Positions 16,032-31,445 of a stretch of DNA of 64,000 nt are shown in pieces. Below the pieces are notes generated by a model. It was not told the DNA's origin. It did not search any database and saw only the letters and a list, made by a program, of their open reading frames with translations. The stretch is from Rhodocyclaceae bacterium (lineage in GTDB: Bacteria; Pseudomonadota; Gammaproteobacteria; Burkholderiales; Ga0077523): the NCBI GenBank assembly GCA_020248405.1, contig JADCHQ010000011.1, forward strand, positions 62,001-126,000, given 5' to 3'. Within the stretch, counting starts at the first letter, position 1. The number at the start of each line of letters is the position of its first letter. The translations under genes and the position numbers were made by a program.

Positions 16032-16871
16032 TCAGTTCAGCCGCGCCACGGCCTTGCGCATTTCCACCACGCGGAAGCGGACGGCCTCGGCGTCTGGTGC
16101 CGCAGGACTGGCCGTGAGGTAGTGCTCGAAGTCGGTGAGCGCGGCGCGAAAGCAGTCCAGTTCCTGGAACACGATTCCGCGGTCGCGCAGTTCGTCGGTT
16201 TCGGATGGAACCAACGCCATGATCCACTCGATGGCGGCCAACGCCTGCGTGAACTCCCGCTCGCGCAGATAGTTGCCTTTGAGGTTGCGCAACACGCGCA
16301 CCACCACATCACGCGGCGTGGCTGCCACCAGCAACTCCGACACGATGGCGCGCGATACTTCGCCGCCGCGGAACTCGCGCAGCCGTTTCTGCAAGTCTTC
16401 CAGCGACAAGGTTATGCCGCAGTAGTAAGGGTCAATCACCGCCACTCCGCCATCCACGGGGCATTTCACCAGGAAATGGCCGGGAAAGGACACACCCTTC
16501 AGGTCCAGCCCAAGACGACGCCCCAGCGCGATGTACAGGATCGACAGGCTGATGGGAATGCCGCGGCGCCGCTCCATGACCTCGTTGAGGAAATTGTTAC
16601 GCGGGTCGTAATAGTTGTCGGTGTCAGCGCGAAAACCCAGTTCCTGGAACAGCAGGAAGTTCATGGCGCCGATCACCTCGGGCACACCTGCGCCAATACG
16701 CAATCCCACGCGGATGCGACCTGCCCACTCCTCGATCTGGCCCAGGCAAAACGCGGGATCGAGCGCAGGGTATTGACCCTGAGCAATCTGCAGCGCCGCC
16801 TCGGCGAGGCACACCGACTCGGAGGGCGCATCGAGTATCTCGCGCAACCGCGCGGGGATCTTCGGTGCCAC
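16032..16871 (-). CDS. SirB1 family protein (transglutaminase-like plus TPR)
   Basis: 279 aa. The start is GTG at 16871 with GAAGG nine bases upstream, 10 bp after the rhlE stop. The N-terminal transglutaminase-like domain (about 40-190) has the family stretches NNFLNEVMERRRGIPISLS and SFPGHFLVKC; the C-terminal tetratricopeptide-like part is FTQALAAIEWIMALVPSE. The family is widespread in proteobacteria and named after Salmonella SirB1; its biochemical function is not established. Probably cotranscribed with rhlE. It converges on mlaA with an 11-bp gap. Confidence 0.88.
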   Translation of the reverse strand: MAPKIPARLREILDAPSESVCLAEAALQIAQGQYPALDPAFCLGQIEEWAGRIRVGLRIGAGVPEVIGAMNFLLFQELGFRADTDNYYDPRNNFLNEVMERRRGIPISLSILYIALGRRLGLDLKGVSFPGHFLVKCPVDGGVAVIDPYYCGITLSLEDLQKRLREFRGGEVSRAIVSELLVAATPRDVVVRVLRNLKGNYLREREFTQALAAIEWIMALVPSETDELRDRGIVFQELDCFRAALTDFEHYLTASPAAPDAEAVRFRVVEMRKAVARLN

Positions 16872-16881
16872 CGAACAGCCT

Positions 16882-18360
16882 TCAGGAGCCCTGACTGGCC
16901 GTTTCCGGGGCCGATCCGGCAACGGCGACGGCCGGCGCCACAGCAGGCGGGGGTGCCGCGGGCGGCAGGAACAGCGCCGCCACCTGGCGACGCGCGCCGG
17001 GCCGGGCTCCAGCGGGTGGAACCGCAGCGCGCGGCGCCACTGGTGCCTCTGCGCCCGATTCGTAGGGCCGGGAGAACAGAGGATCCGCCGGCGCCCGCGG
17101 GACGCAAGGGCCGCCCGGCCCGCGGGGTGCGGGAGAGCGCTGGCTGCGTTCGCGTTCGCGGTCATGCCCGCCGTCGTGTTCGACGCCGCGAGCCCCGCGC
17201 TCGTGGTGTACGGCACGCTCGGGATCGAACCCAGGCAGGGTTTGCACCGAGATGGTTGCCTTGAGCAGCTTTTCGATGCGCTCGAGGTACTCTCTTTCGG
17301 CGTCGCACACCAGGGATATGGCCTCGCCCGAGGCACCAGCGCGGCCAGTGCGGCCGATGCGATGGACGTAATCCTCGGGGGTGTGGGGAAGCTCGTAATT
17401 GATCACACAGGGGAGCTGTTCGATATCCAGACCGCGGGCGGCAATGTCGGTGGCCACCAGCACGCGCACCTTGCCGTCCTTGAAGGCCTGCAAGGCCTCC
17501 ATGCGCTCCTGCTGCGTTCGGTTGGAGTGGATGGCCGTGGCATCCAGCCCATCTCGCACCAGCTGGTGCGCCAGCCGGTTGGCGCCGAAGCGCGTGCGTA
17601 CGAACACCAACACCTGGCGCAGGTCTCGCTCGGTGACGAGCCGGGCGAGCAGATCGCGCTTGCGCGGCTCGGGAACGCGGTACACCGCGTGCGTGACGGT
17701 CTCGGTGACGGCATTGCGGCGAGCCACCTCCACCAGCACCGGCTGGTTGAGCAACCCGTCGGCGAGCCTTCGAATCTCGTCGGAGAACGTGGCCGAGAAC
17801 AACAGGTTCTGCCGCTTGGGCGGCAGCAGTGACAGGATGCGGCGGATGTCGGGCATGAAACCCATGTCCAGCATCCGGTCGGCCTCGTCGAGCACCAGGA
17901 ACTCAACCCGGTTGAGCATCACCGTTTTCTGTTGCACGTGGTCGAGCAGGCGCCCAGGCGTGGCCACGAGGATTTCCACGCCGGCGCGCAGATCCTTGAT
18001 CTGCGGGTCGATGTCCACGCCGCCGAAGACCACGGTGGCACGCAAGGGCATGAACCTGGAGTAGCCCTTGACGCTGTCGAACACCTGGGCGGCAAGCTCG
18101 CGGGTGGGCGTGAGAATGAGCGCACGCACCGGATGGCGAGCTGGCGACATGCTGGTGTTGCCATGGTGACGCAGCCGCTGCAGCAGCGGCAGCGTGAAGC
18201 CGGCGGTCTTGCCGGTGCCCGTCTGGGCAGCACCCATCACGTCCTTGCCGAGGAGGATGGGCGGGATGGCTTTCTGCTGAATGGGGGTGGGCTCGGTGTA
18301 GCCCTGCTCGGCGACGGCACGAAGGATCTCTTCGCACAGGCCGAGATCGGAAAACGGCAT
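16882..18360 (-). CDS. rhlE: DEAD-box RNA helicase RhlE
   Basis: 492 aa. ATP-dependent RNA helicase acting in ribosome assembly and RNA turnover. All motifs are present: Q motif [14 protein letters not shown], motif I AQTGTGKT, Ia [17 protein letters not shown] box [16 protein letters not shown] in LFSATF, ARGLDIE and [10 protein letters not shown]. The catalytic core ends at about residue 375. A 115-residue tail that is basic, then Pro/Ala-rich, is typical of RhlE and binds RNA or partner proteins. The start ATG 18360 gives the standard MPFSDLGL N-terminus. Followed by the SirB1-like gene after 10 bp. Confidence 0.95.
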   Translation of the reverse strand: MPFSDLGLCEEILRAVAEQGYTEPTPIQQKAIPPILLGKDVMGAAQTGTGKTAGFTLPLLQRLRHHGNTSMSPARHPVRALILTPTRELAAQVFDSVKGYSRFMPLRATVVFGGVDIDPQIKDLRAGVEILVATPGRLLDHVQQKTVMLNRVEFLVLDEADRMLDMGFMPDIRRILSLLPPKRQNLLFSATFSDEIRRLADGLLNQPVLVEVARRNAVTETVTHAVYRVPEPRKRDLLARLVTERDLRQVLVFVRTRFGANRLAHQLVRDGLDATAIHSNRTQQERMEALQAFKDGKVRVLVATDIAARGLDIEQLPCVINYELPHTPEDYVHRIGRTGRAGASGEAISLVCDAEREYLERIEKLLKATISVQTLPGFDPERAVHHERGARGVEHDGGHDRERERSQRSPAPRGPGGPCVPRAPADPLFSRPYESGAEAPVAPRAAVPPAGARPGARRQVAALFLPPAAPPPAVAPAVAVAGSAPETASQGS

Positions 18361-18543
18361 GGGTGTAAGTGTCTCCTGATGGCGAATCCCGTTATCCGCC
18401 ACGAGGCCTGGCGCGGGATGGGATGGCCGGGTGAGCGCAGGCATCCGGTGGCCTGCAAAGAATCTTCAACCGGAAAGGCAGTTTACAGGAAGACCGTTGA
18501 TGCAGCGTGCCTTTCTTCCGGACGCCCCCCCCCACGGGCGGGC

Positions 18544-19353
18544 TCAGGGCTGAGGCGCCACGCAGTCCCGGTACACATGCCAGGTGGCGTGGCCGATCAA
18601 CGGCACCACCAGCACCAGGCCGAGCTTGTAAGTAAGAAAACCCAGCACAGTGAGCGCCACGATAGCCACGGCCCACAACACCATCGCCCGCAGGTTGCAG
18701 CGAAGGGCTGCGAAGCTCGCGATCATGGCGGTGAGGGTGTCCATGCTCGGCCGATCGAGCAGCATGGGGATGGACACCACGCTGGTGGCAAACACCAGCA
18801 GCGCGAAACCCAGCCCGACGGCGGCGTAGGCCGCCATGAACATCCAGCCCTCGGCCGACCCGGCGAGCTGGGCCAGGACCCCCTCCTCGGAGGGCAGGTC
18901 GCTGGCAAAGAAAAGCGCCACCACCACCACCGACACGCGAATCCACACCGCCAGCAACAATGCCAGGATGAGCGCGTAGAAGCCGATGGCAGGGGCATTG
19001 GCCCGCCATGCGGTGAGCGTGGGCAGCAGTCGCAGCGGCTCCTTCAGGTGCCGGCGCCGGCTCAGGTCGTGCAGGCCAACAGCCAGAAAGGGCCCCACGA
19101 GCAGAAACCCGGTGACCAGCGCGAGTTCCACCGCTCGGGCCTCGAAGAACCGCTCCAGCAGGAAGCCCATCAGGGCGAACACCACACCATAGAAAAGGCT
19201 GGCGGGCAGCAACTCGCGGAAGTCTTCAGCCCCCCGACGCAGCCACGTGCAGGGGGCGCCCGGGGCGGCCTGTCGCGCTTGCGGGAACACGTTGCCCTGT
19301 TCCTCACGATGCACACGTTGAGCCCCGGCACCCCGCTCGGGCTCGCGCATCAT
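18544..19353 (-). CDS. DUF2189 integral membrane protein
   Basis: 269 aa with about six transmembrane segments (for example FYGVVFALMGFLL, LALVTGFLLVGPFLAVGL, IGFYALILALLLAVWI and LWAVAIVALTVLGFL). The layout fits DUF2189, a family of inner-membrane proteins of unknown function. The start ATG 19353 overlaps the TGA of the upstream gene in an ATGA arrangement, indicating translational coupling; longer frames upstream have no support. The N-terminal 55 residues are polar and cytoplasmic. Confidence 0.85.
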   Translation of the reverse strand: MMREPERGAGAQRVHREEQGNVFPQARQAAPGAPCTWLRRGAEDFRELLPASLFYGVVFALMGFLLERFFEARAVELALVTGFLLVGPFLAVGLHDLSRRRHLKEPLRLLPTLTAWRANAPAIGFYALILALLLAVWIRVSVVVVALFFASDLPSEEGVLAQLAGSAEGWMFMAAYAAVGLGFALLVFATSVVSIPMLLDRPSMDTLTAMIASFAALRCNLRAMVLWAVAIVALTVLGFLTYKLGLVLVVPLIGHATWHVYRDCVAPQP

Positions 19354-19733
19354 GGCGGCATGAGTTCCCACGAGCCGCCGGGACGGCGGCAGTAGTTCCA
19401 CTGGCCCCCGCCGTGATGCCCCTTGCTGGAGAGCGCCAGTTTCAGGTGACGGCAGCTCCGGCCATCATGCTCGTAGTCAGCGCCGGGTTCCACCGTGCCC
19501 TTGGCACCGGTCTTGGCGTTTTCCCAGGACACCATCTCGCCCTCGGGCGCGGCGAGACCACGGTCGATGGCCTCCATGAGCAAACCCATATCAGCATCGG
19601 TGAGCGCCGCCAACGCGCTGTCCTGCAGAAACAGCGTATTGACCGCGCCCGCTGGGGAGGCCCCGAGCGCCAGCAGAAGAGCGAGGATCGCGGGCAACGT
19701 GCCAGGGGTCTGATTAAGGACTTGTGATCGCAT
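19350..19733 (-). CDS. Small exported surface-antigen-like protein (RT0821/Lpp0805 type)
   Basis: 127 aa. A strong ribosome binding site (GGGAGGTG) precedes ATG 19733. The signal peptide runs to about residue 30 (LALGASPAGA). The mature part has GEMVSWENAKTGAKGTV and paired cysteines in GRSCRHLKL and QWNYCRRPGGSW, the pattern of RT0821/Lpp0805-type surface proteins, for which no activity is known. It is translationally coupled to the downstream DUF2189 membrane protein. Confidence 0.75.
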   Translation of the reverse strand: MRSQVLNQTPGTLPAILALLLALGASPAGAVNTLFLQDSALAALTDADMGLLMEAIDRGLAAPEGEMVSWENAKTGAKGTVEPGADYEHDGRSCRHLKLALSSKGHHGGGQWNYCRRPGGSWELMPP

Positions 19734-19782
19734 ATGGTTTCACCTCCCTTGCTGCCATTGTGCCCTGCCGTACCGCCAGCCG

Positions 19783-21681
19783 CTACAGAGCCGACTGCCG
19801 CGCATCGAGGGCCTCCCAGCGCGTATAGGCTTCGGCCAGGGCGGATTCCAGCTCCCGGAAGCGCGTCTGCGCACTGGCCAGCCGCGCCGGATCATCCCGG
19901 TACAGCGCTGCGTCGCCCAGCAGCGCCGTGAGGCCTGCTTGCTCGGCTTCAAGGGCATCGATGCGGCCAGGCAAGGCCTCCAGCTCGCGAGCTTCCCGGA
20001 ACGTCAGCTTGGCGCGGGGCTCCCGCGGACGCGGGGCAACCGCAGCCGGCTTCGGGGCGGCCGGGGCCGCGGCGGGCGGCGCCGGCCGCTGGCGCACCCA
20101 GTCGTCGTAGCCACCCACATATTCCCGCAAACGCCCGTCGCCCTCGAAGGCGATCACCTGGGTCACCACGTTGTCGAGAAAGGCCCGGTCGTGGCTTACC
20201 AGGATCACCGTGCCCTCGTACTCGCCAATGAGCGACTCCAGCAGCTCCAGGGTATCCACATCCAGATCGTTGGTGGGCTCATCTAGCACCAGCAGGTTGG
20301 CGGGCTGGGCAAAGATGCGCGCCAGCAGCAGCCGGTTGCGCTCGCCGCCCGACAGCGACTTCACCGGCGAGCGTGCGCGCTCTGGGGCAAACAGGAAATC
20401 CGAAAGGTAGCTGGCCACGTGCTTGCGCGCGCCGCCGATCTCGATCCACTCCGAGCCGGGGCTGATCACGTCAGACACGGCGGCCTCCGGGTCGAGCTGG
20501 GCACGGAATTGGTCGTAGTAGGCCACGGCCAGCTTGGTGCCGCGGCGAATACGCCCCGAGTCGGGTTCCATCTCACCCAGCAGCAGGCGAATGAAGGTGC
20601 TCTTGCCAGCGCCGTTGGGCCCCACCAGGCCCGCCCGGTCGCCACGCAGAATGCGGCCGGAGAAATCACGCACCACCGCACGCCCGCCAAAGGATTTGCC
20701 CACATGTTCGAACTCCGCCACCAGCTTGCCGGAGCGCTCGCCCTCGGACAGCGCCAGAGCCACCTGCCCCGGTTGTTCACGGCGCCGGCCGCGCTCCAAG
20801 CGCAATTGTTCGAGCCGCCGCACCCGCCCCTCGTTGCGGGTACGTCGCGCCTCGATGCCCTTGCGGATCCACACTTCCTCCTGGGCCAGCAACTTGTCGA
20901 ACTTGGCGTTCACCACCGCCTCGGCAGCCAGCATGTCGCCCTTGCGCGCGCGGTAGGCGCTGTAGTTGCCCTCGAAAGACTGCAAACGCCCGCGGTCCAG
21001 CTCGAGGATGCGGCGCGTCACCCGATCGAGAAAGCGCCGGTCATGGGTAACCACCAGTAGCGCGCCAGGGAAACCCTCCAGGGTTTCCTCCAGCCACTCG
21101 ATGGAGTCCAGGTCCAGGTGATTGGTGGGCTCGTCCAGCAACAGCAAGCCGGGCTCGGACACCAGCGCCCGAGCCAGGGCCACCCGCTTGCGCTGTCCGC
21201 CCGACAATACGGCCACTAGCGCCTCTGCATCGAGACCCAGGCGCGACAGCGTGGCCTCCACGCGAGACTTGGCGCGCCAGCCATCACCATCTTCCAGCAC
21301 CGCCTGCAGCGCGGAAAGCCGCGCCAGCGCTGCATCCGTGTCGGTGGCCGGGTCGGCCAGCGACGTGGCCACGTGGTGATAGTCCAGGATGGCGGTGCGC
21401 ACTGCCCCCAGTCCCTCGGCCACGGCCTCGAACACCGTGCCTCCCTCCTCCAGCGCCGGCTCCTGGGCCACCCGCGCCATGCGCAACCCTGGCGCGCGCC
21501 ACACCTTGCCATCGTCCGGTGACACACCGCCCGCCACCACCTGCATCAGGGTGGATTTGCCCGCGCCATTGCGGCCGATGAGCCCGATGCGCTCCCCCGG
21601 CTCGATCACCAGACTGGCATGGTCCAGCAGCACCACATGGCCAAAGGCGTGGCTGACGTTGTCGAGCGTGAGCAGGGGCAT
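19783..21681 (-). CDS. uup: ABC-F family ATPase (Uup type)
   Basis: 632 aa. Two ATP-binding cassettes without membrane segments. First cassette: GRNGAGKST, LSGGQRKRVALARAL and DEPTNHLD. Second: GPNGAGKST, LSGGERNRLLLARI and DEPTNDLD. The arginine-rich linker between them and the C-terminal charged coiled-coil domain (about 560-632, after a Pro/Ala linker) fit Uup, a ribosome- and DNA-associated ABC-F protein that reduces transposon precise excision. ABC-F proteins act on the ribosome rather than as transporters. It stands alone on the minus strand, 44 bp from the peroxiredoxin homologue. Confidence 0.93.
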   Translation of the reverse strand: MPLLTLDNVSHAFGHVVLLDHASLVIEPGERIGLIGRNGAGKSTLMQVVAGGVSPDDGKVWRAPGLRMARVAQEPALEEGGTVFEAVAEGLGAVRTAILDYHHVATSLADPATDTDAALARLSALQAVLEDGDGWRAKSRVEATLSRLGLDAEALVAVLSGGQRKRVALARALVSEPGLLLLDEPTNHLDLDSIEWLEETLEGFPGALLVVTHDRRFLDRVTRRILELDRGRLQSFEGNYSAYRARKGDMLAAEAVVNAKFDKLLAQEEVWIRKGIEARRTRNEGRVRRLEQLRLERGRRREQPGQVALALSEGERSGKLVAEFEHVGKSFGGRAVVRDFSGRILRGDRAGLVGPNGAGKSTFIRLLLGEMEPDSGRIRRGTKLAVAYYDQFRAQLDPEAAVSDVISPGSEWIEIGGARKHVASYLSDFLFAPERARSPVKSLSGGERNRLLLARIFAQPANLLVLDEPTNDLDVDTLELLESLIGEYEGTVILVSHDRAFLDNVVTQVIAFEGDGRLREYVGGYDDWVRQRPAPPAAAPAAPKPAAVAPRPREPRAKLTFREARELEALPGRIDALEAEQAGLTALLGDAALYRDDPARLASAQTRFRELESALAEAYTRWEALDARQSAL

Positions 21682-21725
21682 GGAGGGAAATCAGCACGAC
21701 CCCGCGCCGGGCGGGGCTTGGGCGG

Positions 21726-22268
21726 TCAGCGCCCGGCGAGGCGCTTGAGGTCTTCCAGGACTCTGGACGGATCGGCGGGCGGGTCAACGCCCAGGTAAGC
21801 GCGTGCCACCTTTCCCTGCGGGTCGATGAGGAAGGTATTGCGGCGCGAGAACCGCACCACGCGGAAGTCCACCAGCGACCCATAGCGCCGCGCCATCTCT
21901 CCCTCGATGTCCGCCAGCAGAGGAAAGTCGAGATTCAGCTTGCGGGCGAAAGCGCCCTGGAGCGCCGCATCGTCGGTGCTCACGCCCACCACCCTGGCCC
22001 CCAAGGCATCCAGCGCATCCCTGATATCGCGATAACCGGCCGCCTGGGCCGCCGCCGGCGGCGTGTCGGCCTTGCGATAGAAAAAAATCACCAGCCAGTG
22101 GCCTTGGAACTCCCGCAGGTTACGGGCATTGCCGTCATGGTCGGGCAACAGGAATTCAGGCGCCAGGGTGCCGGCGGCTGGCGGCGCAATGGACTGGGCC
22201 GCAGCTGCTCCGGCCATCCCAGCCAGCACGGCAAGGCACAAGGCGAAACGCCCCAGTGCAGCGAACAT
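21726..22268 (-). CDS. Peroxiredoxin-fold (Bcp-like) protein without cysteines, exported
   Basis: 180 aa from ATG 22268, with a signal peptide to about residue 24 (AGAAAAQ). The fold is AhpC/TSA: FLLPDHDGNARNLREFQGHW, VGVSTDDAALQGAFARK and NTFLIDPQGKVARAYLGVDP. At the active site, where Bcp has TPGCT, this protein reads TPPAAAQ (69-75): the peroxidatic Cys is Ala72 and the resolving Cys position is also Ala (77). The mature chain contains no cysteine at all, so thiol peroxidase activity is not possible by the known mechanism. An upstream ATG at 22295 would spoil the signal peptide. Confidence 0.88.
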   Translation of the reverse strand: MFAALGRFALCLAVLAGMAGAAAAQSIAPPAAGTLAPEFLLPDHDGNARNLREFQGHWLVIFFYRKADTPPAAAQAAGYRDIRDALDALGARVVGVSTDDAALQGAFARKLNLDFPLLADIEGEMARRYGSLVDFRVVRFSRRNTFLIDPQGKVARAYLGVDPPADPSRVLEDLKRLAGR

Positions 22269-22448
22269 CGAACACCACCCCCAAGAAGAGCGCACTTGCG
22301 CGGCGCCACAGCGGAACCATCGCCCAGCGCTTCAGGTGCATATGCTACCGAATAAGAGGGCCGCCGAAACGCAAACCGCCCCGAACCCATGGGCCGGGCC
22401 GCCACCGCCGGGCCTTCCCGCGCGCGCCATAGAACCACTGGGCGCCTT

Positions 22449-22454
22449 TACAAT
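22449..22454 (+). promoter_or_regulatory. -10 element of tRNA-Arg(CCT)
   Basis: TACAAT lies 11 bp upstream of the mature tRNA 5' end. No good -35 hexamer is seen at 17 bp, as is common in tRNA promoters relying on a strong -10. Confidence 0.5.
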
Positions 22455-22465
22455 GCATCTGTCAC

Positions 22466-22541
22466 GCCCCGGTAGCTCAGTGGATAGAGCAACCCCCTCC
22501 TAAGGGGTAGGTCGCACGTTCGATTCGTGTTCGGGGCGCCA
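22466..22541 (+). tRNA. tRNA-Arg (anticodon CCT)
   Basis: 76 nt including encoded CCA. Acceptor GCCCCGG pairs with TCGGGGC (one G-U), the anticodon loop TCCTAAG gives CCU reading AGG, and the T-loop is TTCGATT. It is convergent with serS. Confidence 0.96.
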
Positions 22542-22630
22542 GCGCTACCACGGCGTTGCCACTGCGCGACACACGCGCACTCCCAGCGCCATCACGCGGC
22601 AGCGGGGTGCTTCGCCCCCAAGCCGCAAGC

Positions 22631-25302
<2,672 letters not shown>

Positions 25303-25315
25303 CGCCGCGGATCTT

Positions 25316-25923
25316 TCAGGGATCGCCCACCACGTCCGCGCCGGGCGGCGGGGTGAAGCGGAACAGTTCTGCGGGCAGCTTCGGGTTGCGCTCCAGCCGC
25401 GTAAAGCGGATGGTGGTGGTCTGGCCGAGGCGGTCGAGCAGTTCCATGACCTCGGGATTGGCTTTCCTGAAACCGATACGCATGCGCTCGAAACTGCTGT
25501 CGGGGTCCGCCGGCACGGCCTCGACCCACTCCAGGCCGTCGCGGCGCGGCAGGGTCGAGAAGCGGTAGGCGCGATCCAGTTCACCGCTACCCGCCAGCAG
25601 CGCTGCCGGGCTGGAGCCCAGCGCATCGCCCATGTTCTTGACGGTCACCTGATCGAGCTCGCGGTCGTAGAGCCAAACCTTGCGTCCGTCGCCCACCACC
25701 AGTTGCTCGTAGGGACGCACCGTGGTCCAGCGGAAGCGGCCCGGCCGCTGGAACTGGAAGCTGCCGGCGGCCTGCTGCGCGGCGCGGCCGTTGCCGTCCA
25801 CGGTGGCCTGGGTGAACTCAGCCTTCATGCCCTTGACCTCGGCGATGAACGCACGCAGCAGCTCCACGCCCCCCGCCCCAGCGGGCAGCGCAAACATGGT
25901 CAACAACACCAGGACCAGAGCTC

Positions 25924-25927
<4 letters not shown>
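25316..25927 (-). CDS. lolA: Outer-membrane lipoprotein carrier protein
   Basis: 203 aa. Periplasmic chaperone that carries lipoproteins from LolCDE to LolB. The signal peptide spans residues 1-18. The unclosed-barrel family pattern is clear: [51 protein letters not shown]. The start overlaps the ftsK stop by 4 bp (ATGA), so it is translationally coupled to ftsK, as in other betaproteobacteria. Confidence 0.95.
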
Positions 25928-29331
<3,404 letters not shown>

Positions 29332-29343
29332 AGGGTCGAACGA

Positions 29344-29772
29344 TCAGGTGCAACCCATCAGGCTGCACATGTGCCGCGCAGCAATCCGCTCCTCCAGTCG
29401 TTTCGCCTGCGCCAATGACGCGTTGGCGCGCTCCAGCACCTTGGGGCAAAGCGCCTCGCCCACACCCTTGAACGCCTCGCGGCCAGCGGCAAGGCGGGCG
29501 GCAATGGACTCGCGGCTCAGGCCAATCCAGCCCTCTGCTGCCGTCAGGGCCTTGTTCCACGCGCGACCGTGTTCCGCGGCGACGGAGCCCTGCCAGTCGC
29601 AAGCCGACAATTCTTCGTGCAGTAGCGCGGCGCTGAAGGCGAGCTGATAGATGTGATTACAGGTCACCCGCTCGCGAGGGTCGTCGCACCCTCCCAGACA
29701 CAGACACACGGCCAGCACAGCGCGCAGTACGCGCTGCCGTCCATGACCAAGGCGAGCCGATGTGGAGCACAT
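29344..29772 (-). CDS. Hypothetical small lipoprotein
   Basis: 142 aa. A hydrophobic N-terminal stretch ends in a lipobox-like LGGC (cysteine at about residue 29), with Asp residues directly after it; Asp at +2 would favour inner-membrane retention by the E. coli rule. The mature domain is mostly helical with several cysteines (TCNHIYQLAF, LSACDWQGS, EALCPKVLER, ARHMCSLMGCT). No family recognised. It is convergent with trxB (12 bp gap) and 54 bp downstream of the isomerase gene, perhaps in the same transcript. Confidence 0.7.
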   Translation of the reverse strand: MCSTSARLGHGRQRVLRAVLAVCLCLGGCDDPRERVTCNHIYQLAFSAALLHEELSACDWQGSVAAEHGRAWNKALTAAEGWIGLSRESIAARLAAGREAFKGVGEALCPKVLERANASLAQAKRLEERIAARHMCSLMGCT

Positions 29773-29826
29773 GGCTCCATTAATCGACGTGCCTCGCGAG
29801 AACTTGAGCCAGGGGCACCGGACGCC

Positions 29827-30477
29827 TCAGCGCATCAGCGGTATGCGCTCGATGCCAAGGGGGATGTCATCGGCACGCGCCATTTCAGCGCCACGAAACA
29901 CCGGCGCTCCGGCCAGCCAGTCGAGCAGCATGTGGGTGGCATCCTCGCCCCAGAACAGCTCGCCATCGGCCGTGAGGAAGGTGGGCACGCCGAACACCCC
30001 TCCAGCAGTGGCACGGGCGCCGTTGGCCAGCAAAGACGCCTTGACGGCGGGATCGGAGACTGCCGCCTGGGCATCGGTGATGCCCAGGGACCTCCCCAGG
30101 GCCTGGAATGCCTCCACGTCATCGCTGCTGCAACCGTCGGACCACACGAATCGGCACACTGCCCGCGCCACCTCTGGTGACGGGCCAGCCGCCACCGCCA
30201 GGCGCAGCAGCCGTAGCGGGTTGAAGGGATGGGCGGGCGGTGCCTTGAAGGGCAAGCCGCGACGCGATGCAGCCCAACAGGCATAGCGGTAGGTGAAGCG
30301 CCGCTTGGGGGCGATCTCCGCGGGCCCCTTCTGCCCCCAGCGCTCCAGCAACCCTGCGAACAACACCGGCCAGCAATACACCTCGGCCACGGCACTCACC
30401 TCTCCCAGCCTCTCGGATTGCAGCCAGGCGAAGGGGGAGATGGGATCGAAGTACCAATCCACCACGGGGCGGGGCAT
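29827..30477 (-). CDS. 2-hydroxychromene-2-carboxylate isomerase family protein (DsbA-like fold)
   Basis: 216 aa. Thioredoxin-like kappa-GST fold: DWYFDPISPFAWLQSERL at the N-terminus carries the serine that replaces the Dsb cysteines, and GVFGVPTFLTADGELFWGED is the cis-Pro region. Family members isomerise 2-hydroxychromene-2-carboxylate with glutathione in naphthalene degradation, but many homologues have unknown substrates. No signal peptide. It is 10 bp downstream of the cyclase gene, so it is part of the same operon. Confidence 0.87.
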   Translation of the reverse strand: MPRPVVDWYFDPISPFAWLQSERLGEVSAVAEVYCWPVLFAGLLERWGQKGPAEIAPKRRFTYRYACWAASRRGLPFKAPPAHPFNPLRLLRLAVAAGPSPEVARAVCRFVWSDGCSSDDVEAFQALGRSLGITDAQAAVSDPAVKASLLANGARATAGGVFGVPTFLTADGELFWGEDATHMLLDWLAGAPVFRGAEMARADDIPLGIERIPLMR

Positions 30478-30487
30478 GGCCAGCCCC

Positions 30488-31444
30488 CTAGCGGATAGCC
30501 ACGGGCGCCACCGTGGACCCCGTGCCGCCCTTGATCTTGAGCGGCTGCACCACGAAGGCGAATTCGTAAACCTGCTTGGCGGCCAGTTCGTCGAGCTTCA
30601 TGTTCTCCAGCAGGAAAATGCCGTTCACCACCAGCGCGATCTGGTGGACCGGCAGGCTGATGGACTTGTCGGGATTGGGAGCCACCTCCACCGGGAAGTT
30701 GTCGGCCCCCAGCAACATCACATCCTGCCGCGCCAGCCACTCGGCGGCTGCAGCGCCGATGCCGGGGCAACCAGCGTTGTACTTCACGTTGTCAACGCCC
30801 CACAGCCGCCCCCAGCCGGTGTGGATGAGAACCGCGTCGCCAGGCTCGATGGCCACGCCCTGGCGCGACAGCGCAGCCTGCAGGTCCGCCGGCGCTATTT
30901 CGTAGTTCTGGGGCAGCGTGTCCACGCCCTTGAGCGCCGCCACGTCCACCAGCACACCGCGGGTGAACAGCATGCCGATCTTTTCCACGCCGAGCCGCGA
31001 AAATCCGTTGCGTGTGCCGATTTCGTCGCTGTCGACGCAGTTGTACAGGTCGTTGCCGATGGTCTGGTGGGAAAACATGTCCAGTTGCGTACCCACCTGG
31101 CCGATCTCGGCAATCACGATTTCCTCGTTGCTGCGCCGCCGGTTGGCGCCGAGGGACGGACCGGTTCGCTTGGTATGCACCTCGAAGCGCCGGGTGCCGA
31201 ACAACGGCATGGCGCTTTCCAGGACCCGTCCCAGTTCGATCACCTCGCCGCTTCGTATCAGGCTCGCGGCCCTGAGCACCCGGGCGGGCCCCTGGTGATT
31301 TGCAGCCCCGCGCTCGTCACTGCCCCCCCATCTGGAGGGACAGCGCGCCGAGGCCGGCGGTGGCGTCCACGACTCGGCGCAGGCCGCGCCTGCCCCAACG
31401 CACAGCGCGAGCGCCGCAAACGCGCACAAGGTCTGTTCGAACAT
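30488..31444 (-). CDS. Secreted cyclase-family (kynurenine formamidase-like) metal hydrolase
   Basis: 318 aa. A signal peptide spans residues 1-24 (LALCVGAGAACAES), so it is predicted to be periplasmic. The cyclase/formamidase family metal motif HxGTHxDxxxH appears as QVGTQLDMFSH: the Asp and last His are kept, the first His is Gln and the middle His is Gln. Family segments AVLIHTGWGRLW and LLGADNFPVEVAP are present. The family contains kynurenine formamidase and hydrolases of amides and lactones; substrate unknown. One base separates it from the holin-like gene upstream, and the isomerase follows after 10 bp. Confidence 0.85.
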   Translation of the reverse strand: MFEQTLCAFAALALCVGAGAACAESWTPPPASARCPSRWGGSDERGAANHQGPARVLRAASLIRSGEVIELGRVLESAMPLFGTRRFEVHTKRTGPSLGANRRRSNEEIVIAEIGQVGTQLDMFSHQTIGNDLYNCVDSDEIGTRNGFSRLGVEKIGMLFTRGVLVDVAALKGVDTLPQNYEIAPADLQAALSRQGVAIEPGDAVLIHTGWGRLWGVDNVKYNAGCPGIGAAAAEWLARQDVMLLGADNFPVEVAPNPDKSISLPVHQIALVVNGIFLLENMKLDELAAKQVYEFAFVVQPLKIKGGTGSTVAPVAIR

Positions 31445-31445
31445 T

